Below are positions 24,905-33,258 of a DNA stretch of 64,000 nucleotides, piece after piece. Source of the DNA: an uncultured Holophagaceae bacterium. GTDB taxonomy: Bacteria > Acidobacteriota > Holophagae > Holophagales > Holophagaceae. Each line of letters starts with the position of its first letter. Position 1 is the stretch's first letter. A program made the translations under genes and the position numbers. The notes under the pieces were generated by a model, which saw only the letters and a list, made by a program, of their open reading frames with translations, ran no database searches and was not told the DNA's origin. The stretch lies in NCBI GenBank assembly GCA_903913215.1, contig CAIWKE010000013.1:1-64000 (forward strand), written 5' to 3'.

Positions 24905-26890
24905 ATGGGACTTGCTCCGACCGATCCTGAACCCCCACGCCCCGGCTGCAAGAGCTGGCAACGCCCGGCCCTCCTGGTGCTGGGCCTGCTCCAGGGGCTG
25001 GCGGCCTGGGGTCAGGCGTCGAGCAGCTTCGCCACCTATCCCACCTTGCCGACCGGGGTCAGCTCAGTCACGGTGCTGGACAGTCAGGGCCGGTACGTGG
25101 GGCGCATTCCGCCGCAGAACCGCTACTGGATCCCCATCAACCGGATTCCCGGCTTCCTCCAGCAGGCGCTCCTGGCGGTGGAGGATTCCCGTTTCTATGA
25201 GCACAGCGGCCTCGACTACCGCAGCATCGCCCGCGCTGCGGTCAAGGATGTGCTCAAGGGGCGCATGGCCGAGGGCGGCTCGACCATCACCCAGCAGCTG
25301 ATCAAGAACAAGTACCTGAGTTCGGCCCGGACCCTGGATCGCAAGATCGAGGAGGCCCAGCTGGCCCTGGACTTCGAGAAGCGCTACACCAAACCCCAGA
25401 TCCTCGAGATGTACTTCAACGAGATCTACTACGGGAATGGCGCCCAGGGCCTCGTCCAGGCCGCCCGCCTCTACTTCGACAAGAGCCCCGAGGACCTGAC
25501 CGAGGGTGAATGCATCCTCCTGGCGGGCGTGCCCAAGAATCCCAGCCGCTACAATCCCTTTGGCAAACCCGTCGATGTGGCGGGGCGACGGGACATCGTC
25601 CTCAAGCGCATGGAGGATCTCCACCTCATCACGCCCCAGAAGAAACTGGACCTCCAGGCCCACGGCGCTGCCACGCGTCCCCTGGGCCAGGCCCCGCAGT
25701 ACCTGGCCCAGATCCGGGCGCAGCTCGTCTCGCGCCTGGGAACCGAAGCCGTGGAGCAGGGGGGCATGGAAGTCATCGCCGCCCTGGACCTGGATCTGCA
25801 GCATCAGGCGGAACGGACCCTGCGGGAGGGCGTGAAGCGCCTCGCCCCGGGGCTGCAGGGCGCCCTGGTTTGTGTGGATCCCAGCACCGGCGACGTGCTC
25901 GCCGCAGTCGGGGATATGGAGGGCGTCCCGAATGCCCTCAACCGGGCCTTCATCTCAAAGCGTCAGCCCGGCTCGGCCATCAAGCCCCTCATCTTTGCCG
26001 CGGCCCTGGAGAAGGGCCTCAGCGCCGCCAGCCTCTGGAGCGATGACGCCGTGGCCTACGATGCGGGAAAGGGCCAGACGTGGACCCCGCAGAACTACGG
26101 CCGGGAACAGTTCGGCGAACTCTCCCTCCGGCAGGCCCTGGCCCACTCCGCCAACATCATTACGGTCAAGGTACTGGAGGCCGTCGGGGTGCCGGACTTC
26201 GTGGACCTCGCCGGACGGGCGGGCCTGACGCTGCACGTCCAGAACGGCCTCTCGCTGGCTCTGGGCACGGACGAGGTCACCCTGAAGGATCTCGTGCAGG
26301 CCTACACCCCACTGGCCACGGGCGGCACCAAGGCCGAGGCCCGGACCATCCTTCGCATCTACGACCGCAAGCGCCAGGTCTGGATCGACAACCCGCCGAT
26401 CCTGTCCCCGGTGCTGACCCCGGCCGCCGCCTACATCACCACCCAAATGCTGAAGGATGTCCTGACCTATGGCACCGCCAAGTCCCTGCGCGGCTTCAGC
26501 CAGACCCACCCTTCTGCCGGGAAGACCGGCACCACGGACAACTATGTGGACGCCTGGTTCGTGGGCTATACCCCGAACCTGATTACGGGCCTCTGGATCG
26601 GCTACGACCAGCCCAAGTCCGGCGGTAGGGGCTTCACGGGCGGGGCCGTCGCCGCGCCCATCTGGGAACGCTTCATGACCAAGGCCCTGGCCTCGCGCCC
26701 CAACCTGGACTTCCCCATGCCTGAGAGCGTGTCGAAACTAAGCATCGACCCCACGACCGGCTTCCTGGCCCGGGAGTCCTGCCCCCAGAAGCTGGACGAG
26801 TTCTTCATCGCGGGCCACGAGCCCACGGAACCCTGCCCCCAGCATGGCGTCGTCCCGGAGGTGCCCCCGGAGCCGCCCACACCGCAGTGA
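24905..26890 (+). CDS. Class A penicillin-binding protein (PBP1A type)
   Basis: A bifunctional peptidoglycan synthase of 661 residues. An N-terminal hydrophobic segment (LLVLGLLQGLAAWGQ) serves as anchor or signal. The GT51 domain has VEDSRFYEHSGLDYRS (catalytic Glu near residue 92) and EGGSTITQQLIKNKYLS. The transpeptidase domain has the SxxK motif in QPGSAIKPLIF (Ser near 356), SAN near 415 and KTGTT near 540. A short Pro-rich tail ends the protein. It polymerises and cross-links peptidoglycan at the outer face of the inner membrane. A second GT51 gene is divergent at 24755. Confidence 0.93.
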   Translation: MGLAPTDPEPPRPGCKSWQRPALLVLGLLQGLAAWGQASSSFATYPTLPTGVSSVTVLDSQGRYVGRIPPQNRYWIPINRIPGFLQQALLAVEDSRFYEHSGLDYRSIARAAVKDVLKGRMAEGGSTITQQLIKNKYLSSARTLDRKIEEAQLALDFEKRYTKPQILEMYFNEIYYGNGAQGLVQAARLYFDKSPEDLTEGECILLAGVPKNPSRYNPFGKPVDVAGRRDIVLKRMEDLHLITPQKKLDLQAHGAATRPLGQAPQYLAQIRAQLVSRLGTEAVEQGGMEVIAALDLDLQHQAERTLREGVKRLAPGLQGALVCVDPSTGDVLAAVGDMEGVPNALNRAFISKRQPGSAIKPLIFAAALEKGLSAASLWSDDAVAYDAGKGQTWTPQNYGREQFGELSLRQALAHSANIITVKVLEAVGVPDFVDLAGRAGLTLHVQNGLSLALGTDEVTLKDLVQAYTPLATGGTKAEARTILRIYDRKRQVWIDNPPILSPVLTPAAAYITTQMLKDVLTYGTAKSLRGFSQTHPSAGKTGTTDNYVDAWFVGYTPNLITGLWIGYDQPKSGGRGFTGGAVAAPIWERFMTKALASRPNLDFPMPESVSKLSIDPTTGFLARESCPQKLDEFFIAGHEPTEPCPQHGVVPEVPPEPPTPQ

Positions 26891-26974
26891 GTGGGCAGGC
26901 CCGAGTCGTCCTTGAGCCCACCCCATTGATTCCTTTCAAAGCACCAATTCGTCCCTCCTGGTACCCTGGGTTCC

Positions 26975-28816
26975 ATGCAACTCGAACTCCTCGCCCCCGC
27001 CAAGAACGCCGAACAGGGCATCCTCGCGCTCCGCTGCGGGGCGGATGCCCTCTACATGGGCGGCGCCCAGTTCGGGGCGCGGCAGGGGGCAGGCAACGAA
27101 CTGGGGGACTTCGAGCAGGTCACCCGGGAGGCCCGACTCTGGGGCGCCAAGGTCTTCGCCACCCTCAACACCATTCTGTTCGACCACGAGCTGAAGGCGG
27201 CGCGCAAGCAGGCCTGGGACCTCTACGAAGCCGGGGTGGACGCCCTGATCATCCAGGACATGGCCTTCCTGGAGATGGACCTGCCCCCCCTGCCCATCCA
27301 CGCCAGCACCCAGGCCGTCTGCGACAGCCCCGCGAAGGTGGCCTTCCTGGCCAGTGCGGGCTTCACCCGGGCCATCCTCGCCCGGGAGCTGAGCCTGGAT
27401 GACATTCGCGCCATCCGCAGCGCCGCCGACATCGAGCTGGAGGCCTTCGTCTACGGGGCCCTCTGCGTGGCCGACAGCGGCCAGTGCTACCTGAGCGGGG
27501 CTATCTGCGACCGCAGCGGCAACCGGGGGGAGTGCGCCCAGCCCTGCCGGGCCCCCTGGAACCTGGTGGACCAGCACGACCAGGTGCTGGTGCGGGAACA
27601 GCACCTCCTGAACATTAAGGACCTGGACCTCTCGGGCCACCTGGAGGCCCTGGCCAATGCGGGCGTCAGCAGCTTCAAGATCGAGGGGCGCCTCAAGGAC
27701 GCGGACTACGTGAAGAACGTGGTGAGCCAGCTGCGCCGCCGTCTGGACAACCTGCTGGAGCGGCGGCCGGAGCTGGGCCGGGCCTCCCTGGGCACCGTGA
27801 ACGCCGCCTTCACCCCGGATCCCACCAAGACCTTCCAGCGGGGCCACTCCACCTACCGCATCGACGGTGAGCGCCAGTCCATGGGCAATCTGGAATCGGG
27901 CAAGCACCTGGGCGAGTTCATCGGCGAGGTGCGCTCGATCCAGGGCGACCGCCTGGTGCTGGACGCCACCACGGACCTGCACCCCGGCGACGGCCTGGCC
28001 TTCATGGACGGTGTCGAAGTGACGGGCACGGTGATCAACGCCGTGGAGCCCCGCCAGCTCTTCGTGCAGGAGCCTTCCCGCATCCGCCCCGGCACCCGGC
28101 TGCACCGCAACCTGGACCTCCACTGGCTGCGGGCCCTGCGCAGCGCCAAGGTGGACCGCCGCATCCCCGTGCGGGCAAACCTCGACTTCCCGGAGGGCGC
28201 CGTGCGCCTGCGCCTGGAGGATCCCACGGGCTTTGTTGCCGAGGCCCAGGCCCAGGGGGACTTCGCCCCGCCCCGGGACGAAGCTGCTTCGGCGAAGGCC
28301 ATCCACGAGGCCCTGGGCCGCCTGGGGAACACCCCCTTCGAGTTGGAGGGCCTGCACACGGCGGAGACTCGCTTCGTGCCTGTCAGCATCCTGAATGGCC
28401 TCCGCCGCGATACTGCCGCCGCCCTCGAAGCCCTGCGCCGCGCGCCGCGTGAGCGGGAGGGCCGCCGCGTCGTGGGCGCCCTGGGCCCCCTGCCCACCAC
28501 GAAACTCGACCTCACCTGGAACGTCTCCAACCAGGCCGCCCGCGCCTTCTACGAGCGGGCTGGCGCAACCCTGCTGGAACCCGCCGCCGAGTTGCAGACC
28601 AACCTCGATGGCCGCGTGATGATGACCACCCGCCACTGTTTGAAGTTCGAGATGGGCTGGTGCAACGTGCACAAGAATCCCACGCCCTGGATCCAGATGC
28701 CGGAACCCGCAGGGCCGCTCTTCATCGAGAACGGCCCCACCCGCCTGGAGTGCCGCTTTGACTGTGCCAACTGCCGCATGGAGCTGCTGCTCTGCGGGCC
28801 GAAGGAATCGCATTGA
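26975..28816 (+). CDS. rlhA: Peptidase U32-family protein, RlhA type (23S rRNA C2501 hydroxylation)
   Basis: A protein of 613 residues. The N-terminal TIM-barrel-like domain has LLAPAKNAEQGILALRCGAD and VYGALCVADSGQCYLSG, with Cys residues continuing in GECAQPCRAPW. This pattern is typical of U32 proteins that ligate an iron-sulfur cluster. A DUF3656-like middle and a C-terminal Cys-containing end (CLKFEMGWCN, CRFDCANCRMELL) match the long RlhA/YdcP class rather than UbiU/TrhP. RlhA makes 5-hydroxycytidine in 23S rRNA. The start is an ATG directly followed by the conserved LELLAPA strand. The flavoprotein gene follows 13 bp later. Confidence 0.85.
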   Translation: MQLELLAPAKNAEQGILALRCGADALYMGGAQFGARQGAGNELGDFEQVTREARLWGAKVFATLNTILFDHELKAARKQAWDLYEAGVDALIIQDMAFLEMDLPPLPIHASTQAVCDSPAKVAFLASAGFTRAILARELSLDDIRAIRSAADIELEAFVYGALCVADSGQCYLSGAICDRSGNRGECAQPCRAPWNLVDQHDQVLVREQHLLNIKDLDLSGHLEALANAGVSSFKIEGRLKDADYVKNVVSQLRRRLDNLLERRPELGRASLGTVNAAFTPDPTKTFQRGHSTYRIDGERQSMGNLESGKHLGEFIGEVRSIQGDRLVLDATTDLHPGDGLAFMDGVEVTGTVINAVEPRQLFVQEPSRIRPGTRLHRNLDLHWLRALRSAKVDRRIPVRANLDFPEGAVRLRLEDPTGFVAEAQAQGDFAPPRDEAASAKAIHEALGRLGNTPFELEGLHTAETRFVPVSILNGLRRDTAAALEALRRAPREREGRRVVGALGPLPTTKLDLTWNVSNQAARAFYERAGATLLEPAAELQTNLDGRVMMTTRHCLKFEMGWCNVHKNPTPWIQMPEPAGPLFIENGPTRLECRFDCANCRMELLLCGPKESH

Positions 28817-28829
28817 AACGGGAGCAGGG

Positions 28830-30128
28830 TTGAACCCTCAAGCTCGTTTCTGCGAGGTGGTGGTGATCGGCGGGGGACCGGCGGGCCTGCTGGCAGCGGG
28901 CAGGGCGGCGGCCCTGGGGGCCCAGGTGCTGCTCCTCGAGAAGATGGAAAAGCCCGCCCGCAAGCTGCGCATCACCGGGAAGGGCCGGGCCAACGTCACC
29001 AACATGAAGGCCCTGGAGGCGCACCTCCAGGAGATCCACCCGGAGCCGCGCTTCCTGCGCCAGGCCTTCCAGGCCTTCTTCAACCAGGACATCATCGCGC
29101 TGCTGGAGGCCCAGGGCGTCCACACCAAGGTGGAGCGCGGCGACCGCGTCTTCCCGGTCAGCAACCAGGCCTGGGACGTGGCGGATGCCCTGGTGGCCTG
29201 GGCCCAGGCCCAGGGCGTCGAGATCCTGCACCGCGCCCGGGTCGATGAGCTGCTGCTCGAAGACGGCATCCTGGCGGGCCTGGTCTATACGCACACACCC
29301 TCGGGTACGAAGCATCGCATCGCCGCCCGCTGTGCCGTCCTCGCCACTGGGGGCCAGTCCTACCCCGGCACCGGCTCCACCGGGGACGGCTTCCGCTTCG
29401 CTGAAGCCACGGGGCACCGCATCACGGCGCTGCGCCCCTCCCTGGTGCGCCTGGAGACCCGGCCCACCTTCGAAGGCGCCGTGGGCCTCACCCTCAAGAA
29501 CGTGCAGCTGACCCTCTGGCTGGATGGCCGGAAGCAGGGCAGGGAGTTCGGCGAGGCGGAGTTCACGGCCAAGGGCCTGGGCGGAGCTGCCGTGCTGCGC
29601 CTCAGCCGGGCCATCGTGGAAGCCAAGGCTGCTGGCCGCAAGGTGGAGCTGAGCCTCGACTTGAAGCCCGCCCTGGATCCCGCAAAGCTGGAGGCCCGCC
29701 TGCTCCGGGACCTGGAGGCTCACGGCGCCGAACCCTGCCGCAACCTCCTGCGCCTGCTCCTGCCCGCCCCCTTGGTGCCCGTGTTCTGCGCCAACCTGGG
29801 CCTGGATCCGGCCGCGCCCGCGACGCAACTCAAGGGCCCCAAACGCAAAGCCCTCCTGGGTCTGCTCAAGGAGCTGCGCGTCGAAGTCACGGGCCACGGC
29901 GGCTGGGAAGAGGCCATCGTCACCGCCGGGGGCATCGCCCTCAAGGACATCGACCCGCGAACCCTGGCCTCCCGCAAGGTCGCAGGCCTCTACTTCGCCG
30001 GCGAACTGCTGGACCTGGACGCGAACACCGGCGGCTACAACCTGCAGATCGCCTTCTCCACCGGCTGGCTCGCCGGCGAAGCCGCCGCGGGTAAGGCTAT
30101 TCAGGATCGGGGCGAAAAAGAGAACTGA
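28830..30128 (+). CDS. NAD(P)/FAD-dependent oxidoreductase, HI0933/BaiN family
   Basis: A protein of 432 residues. A Rossmann dinucleotide fold at the start (VVVIGGGPAGLLAAGRAA), the family signature KLRITGKGRANVTN, a GGQSYPGTGSTGDG block and a C-terminal FAD-contacting GELLDLDANTGGYNLQIAFSTG define the HI0933-like flavoproteins of uncertain substrate. The frame extends back into rlhA; I prefer TTG at 28830 because GGAG lies six bases upstream and homology begins within ten residues. It is the second gene of a pair with rlhA. Confidence 0.85.
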   Translation: MNPQARFCEVVVIGGGPAGLLAAGRAAALGAQVLLLEKMEKPARKLRITGKGRANVTNMKALEAHLQEIHPEPRFLRQAFQAFFNQDIIALLEAQGVHTKVERGDRVFPVSNQAWDVADALVAWAQAQGVEILHRARVDELLLEDGILAGLVYTHTPSGTKHRIAARCAVLATGGQSYPGTGSTGDGFRFAEATGHRITALRPSLVRLETRPTFEGAVGLTLKNVQLTLWLDGRKQGREFGEAEFTAKGLGGAAVLRLSRAIVEAKAAGRKVELSLDLKPALDPAKLEARLLRDLEAHGAEPCRNLLRLLLPAPLVPVFCANLGLDPAAPATQLKGPKRKALLGLLKELRVEVTGHGGWEEAIVTAGGIALKDIDPRTLASRKVAGLYFAGELLDLDANTGGYNLQIAFSTGWLAGEAAAGKAIQDRGEKEN

Positions 30129-30236
30129 TCACCACCAAGGCTCGAAGGCACCAAGAGCTGAAGAAGGGCAGGCCTGTCTTTCTTGGTGTCCTGCTTTTCT
30201 TGGTGCCTTGGTGTCTTGGTGTCTTGGTGGTGAGTT
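30129..30236. repeat. CACCAAG palindromic repeat, convergent terminator
   Basis: TCACCACCAAG (30129-30139) pairs perfectly with CTTGGTGGTGA (30223-30233). The arms contain further CACCAAG and CTTGGTG copies, and a T-rich tract follows. It lies exactly between two convergent genes. The same arms recur at 55,383-55,459. Confidence 0.75.
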
Positions 30237-30249
30237 TTGTTGTTTTCAC

Positions 30250-31383
30250 CTAGCCCTGGATGCTCTTCCGCACCAGTTTCCGTCCGGCCTTTTTTTCGAT
30301 GACGGCCAGGTGCGCCTCCTCGTCGGGGCCCACGAGGCTGATGGCGATGCCGCTGAGGCCGGCGCGGCCGGTGCGACCCACGCGGTGGATGTAGTCCTTG
30401 GGGGAGCGGGGCAGGTCGTAGTTCACCACGCAGGCGAGGCCGCTGATATCGATACCCCGGGCGATGAGGTCCGTGGCCACAAGGATGCGCAGGCGGCCAT
30501 TGCGGAACTGGTCCAGGGCATCCACACGGGCGCTCATGCTCTTGTCGCCGTGCAGCGACAGGGCCCGCAGGCCGTTGTTCCCCAGCTTACGCACCACGTT
30601 ATCCGCCCGCCGCCCCGAGGCCACGAACACGAGCACCTGGGGCCAGGGCTCCCGGACCAGCAGCTCGCGCAGGAAGGGGCCCTTGTGCTCATGACTCAGG
30701 AGGTAGGCAGTCTCCTGAATGTCCAGTGCCAGGCTGGGCCCGGCCTCCACCTGAATGGTGGTCGGCACCTTGAGGAAGAGGTTGATGACCTCCTGGACGG
30801 CGGCGTTCATGGTCGCCGAGAACATGAGGGTCTGGCGCCGGTCCGGCAGCAGGCTCAGTACTTCGCGCATCTCCTCGCTGAAGCCCAGCTCCATGAGCTT
30901 GTCCGCCTCGTCAATGACCAGGCACTGGAGGCCGGAGAGGCTCAGGGCCCGCTTGCCCACCAGGTCCAGCAGGCGGCCGGGGGTGGCGATGACCAGATCC
31001 GCGCCGCCCCGCAGGGCCAGCATCTGAGGATTCACGGAGACCCCGCCATAGAGCGTGCGGATCCTCAGGTGCAGGGGCAGGTGCTGCGCCAGCTCCGTAG
31101 CCCGGTCCCGCACCTGCATGGCCAGCTCGCGGGTAGGCACCAGCACGAGCACCCGGGGCGGCTTGCCTGGAACAGTTGATGCACCGGCCTTCCCCAGCCG
31201 ATGCAGCAGGGGCGCCAGGAAGGCCAGGGTCTTGCCCGAGCCCGTCTGGGCCTGCACCACCAGGTCCTGCCCCTTGAGGATCAGGGGGATGGCCTGCGCC
31301 TGCACCGGGAAGGGCTGAGCGAAGCCCAGGGCCTTGAAAGCACGGTCCAGGCCGGGGTCCTGCAGAAGGTGGGTGAAGGGCAT
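30250..31383 (-). CDS. DEAD-box ATP-dependent RNA helicase (RhlE-like core)
   Basis: A protein of 377 residues. The motifs in order are the Q motif (ALGFAQPFPVQAQAI), AQTGSGKT near residue 45, PTRELA, TPGR, DEAD near 156, SAT near 187, and HRVGRTGRAG near 337. It ends soon after the helicase core, so it is a minimal DEAD-box protein without the long basic tail of many RhlE or CsdA proteins. It unwinds short RNA duplexes in ribosome assembly or mRNA decay. GGAG lies eight bases before the ATG. Confidence 0.92.
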   Translation of the reverse strand: MPFTHLLQDPGLDRAFKALGFAQPFPVQAQAIPLILKGQDLVVQAQTGSGKTLAFLAPLLHRLGKAGASTVPGKPPRVLVLVPTRELAMQVRDRATELAQHLPLHLRIRTLYGGVSVNPQMLALRGGADLVIATPGRLLDLVGKRALSLSGLQCLVIDEADKLMELGFSEEMREVLSLLPDRRQTLMFSATMNAAVQEVINLFLKVPTTIQVEAGPSLALDIQETAYLLSHEHKGPFLRELLVREPWPQVLVFVASGRRADNVVRKLGNNGLRALSLHGDKSMSARVDALDQFRNGRLRILVATDLIARGIDISGLACVVNYDLPRSPKDYIHRVGRTGRAGLSGIAISLVGPDEEAHLAVIEKKAGRKLVRKSIQG

Positions 31384-31437
31384 CGATGGGCTCCAGCTGG
31401 GGATGGCGGGGGATCGGGCTTGGGGATCCCGCCGTCC

Positions 31438-33186
31438 TCAGTATCGCCAACTCTTGAGGTCCGCCCCCACCGGGGCCGTCTTTTCCATCCGCTTCAGCAT
31501 CTTGTCCAGGTAGAGGGTGCTGTAGTGCAGGCGGGAGATGTGGTTGGGGTGCTCGGGGTCGCCGTTCCAGCAGTGCTCGGCGCGGTCCCCGTACTTCACC
31601 TCACCCTCGTAGGGGGGCTGGGTGGTCTGCTTCAGGAAGTCCTCCAGCAGGTACACGGCGTCATTGAGGAAGAAGGTGTCGGCGCTGCCACAGTAGACGT
31701 GCAGCTTGCCGCGCAGCTTCGGACCCAGGACCGGCCAGTTCTTTTCCAGGATGGCCCGCAGGTCGTAGTGTTCCTGCCAGTAGGCGGCCACCTTGGGGTC
31801 GATGAGGCCAGTGCGCTTGTCGAAGATGGGCTTGGGATAGCCGTCCGCACCCTGGGGTGAGAAGACCGCCTGCCAGATGTCGAACTGCTCGCCGGAGCGC
31901 CCGTGGCTGCCCAGGGCCAGCTCGTAGGCATTGAACTCCTCCAGGGTCTGGAACGTGTGCCCCAGGTAGTCCCGGGCCGCGGGCTGGGCCACGCGCTTGT
32001 GGGCCCCCTCCAGGTAGAAGGCGTTCTTGTCTTTGTAGAGGTCGATGACCGTGTAGGCGTGGAAGTCCACGGGATCCGGGCAGGAGCCGAAGGCGCCGTT
32101 GTAGTGGTCCGGGTAGAAGATTTGTGCCGCCAGGGACTCCCAGCCCCCGGTGGAGCCACCGCAGAGGAAGCGGGCCCAGGTGGGCAGGACCCGGAAGGCT
32201 TTTTCGATGGCGGGCATCAGCTCCGTTTCGATGGCGTCGCCGTAGGGGCCCAGGTTGGCGGAGTTCACGGCGTAGGAGTCGTCGTAGTAGGGGTTCGCGT
32301 GCTGCAGCTTCACGAAGAGGTAGCGGGGGAAGTCCGGCGCGGTCCACTGCTGGAAGTTCCGATAGGCCTCTTCCTGCTGGATGCGGTTGTAGCCCGAGAT
32401 GCGGAAGCGCTCGCTGTAGTCGGGCTTCAGGTTCGGATCCGGCGGCACCGTGCGGAAGGAATCCTCGAAGTCCCGCACGAAGTGATCGTGCATGAGCAGC
32501 ATGGGAAAGCGGGCCTCCGGGTGCGCATCAAAGCCCTCGGGCACGAGCACCAGGGCCGACAGGAACATGGGCCGCCCCCAGAACTTGGTGAGGAGCTGGC
32601 TCTGGATGCGCAGGTGGCGGACGTATTTGGAATCGGGGATGTCGGGCAGGGGCGGGATCACCTGGTCCAGGAGAACCTGGATGGGCGCCTGGCCCGGGCC
32701 CACGTGCACCTTCCGGGGCCGGCTGTAGAGGTTCCCTGGCGCGAGGTTCCAGTGCTGGCCCTCGCCCCGGTCCATGGGCAGCTTCAGCGTGTGCCCGTCC
32801 GCCCGGTGGAAGGTCTCGTAGCGGTGCAGCAGGGCCTGTACGGTGTACTCGCCCGGTGGTAGATCCTTCAGCGAGCGGATGGGGTAGCCTTCCGCCCGGG
32901 CGTCCACCAGGGCCCGCTGACCGGGCGGAAGGCCTTCCACGTCCGTGCCGAAGATGAGCTGCGAATCCGGGGACTCCCCGATCTGCATGCGGGGCTCGGC
33001 GTTGGGATCCGTGGAGAGCAGCAGGAAGAGCCGCCCGTCCAGAGGCTGCGCGCTCAGGCTCGGCGCGAAGCGCACGGCGAAGCGCGCCGGGGCCGTGGGG
33101 CTGGACTTGGGCGGGGCGGCCGCCAGGCCCGGCAGCGCCAGGGCCAGTGAGAAGCAAAGACGGAGGAGGTTTGAAATTTTGGGCAT
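31438..33186 (-). CDS. Secreted esterase-like alpha/beta hydrolase
   Basis: A protein of 582 residues with a signal peptide (LLRLCFSLALALPGLAAA). A beta-rich N-terminal half (FAVRFAPSLSAQPLDGRLFL) precedes an esterase-type alpha/beta fold. The nucleophile elbow is FLCGGSTGGWESLAA, with Ser in GGSTGG, near residue 345; a likely acid lies in CGSADTFF and a His in RAEHCW. The layout resembles the putative esterase (Esterase D-like) family. The substrate is unknown. The stop is 54 bp from the start of the helicase gene downstream. It shares an upstream ACTTTAAGGCA motif with the tricorn-like gene next door. Confidence 0.75.
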   Translation of the reverse strand: MPKISNLLRLCFSLALALPGLAAAPPKSSPTAPARFAVRFAPSLSAQPLDGRLFLLLSTDPNAEPRMQIGESPDSQLIFGTDVEGLPPGQRALVDARAEGYPIRSLKDLPPGEYTVQALLHRYETFHRADGHTLKLPMDRGEGQHWNLAPGNLYSRPRKVHVGPGQAPIQVLLDQVIPPLPDIPDSKYVRHLRIQSQLLTKFWGRPMFLSALVLVPEGFDAHPEARFPMLLMHDHFVRDFEDSFRTVPPDPNLKPDYSERFRISGYNRIQQEEAYRNFQQWTAPDFPRYLFVKLQHANPYYDDSYAVNSANLGPYGDAIETELMPAIEKAFRVLPTWARFLCGGSTGGWESLAAQIFYPDHYNGAFGSCPDPVDFHAYTVIDLYKDKNAFYLEGAHKRVAQPAARDYLGHTFQTLEEFNAYELALGSHGRSGEQFDIWQAVFSPQGADGYPKPIFDKRTGLIDPKVAAYWQEHYDLRAILEKNWPVLGPKLRGKLHVYCGSADTFFLNDAVYLLEDFLKQTTQPPYEGEVKYGDRAEHCWNGDPEHPNHISRLHYSTLYLDKMLKRMEKTAPVGADLKSWRY

Positions 33187-33191
33187 GGGCT

Positions 33192-33202
33192 ACTTTAAGG
33201 CA
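33192..33202. promoter_or_regulatory. Shared upstream motif, copy 1
   Basis: ACTTTAAGGCA on the + strand (TGCCTTAAAGT towards the gene) lies five bases before the esterase start. The same 11-mer lies 25 bp before the tricorn-like gene. Confidence 0.35.
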
Positions 33203-33258
33203 TTTGTCACGATTTGAGATTCTTTGGGTGGAACCATGCAGCCCATCGGTGTCTTGAT

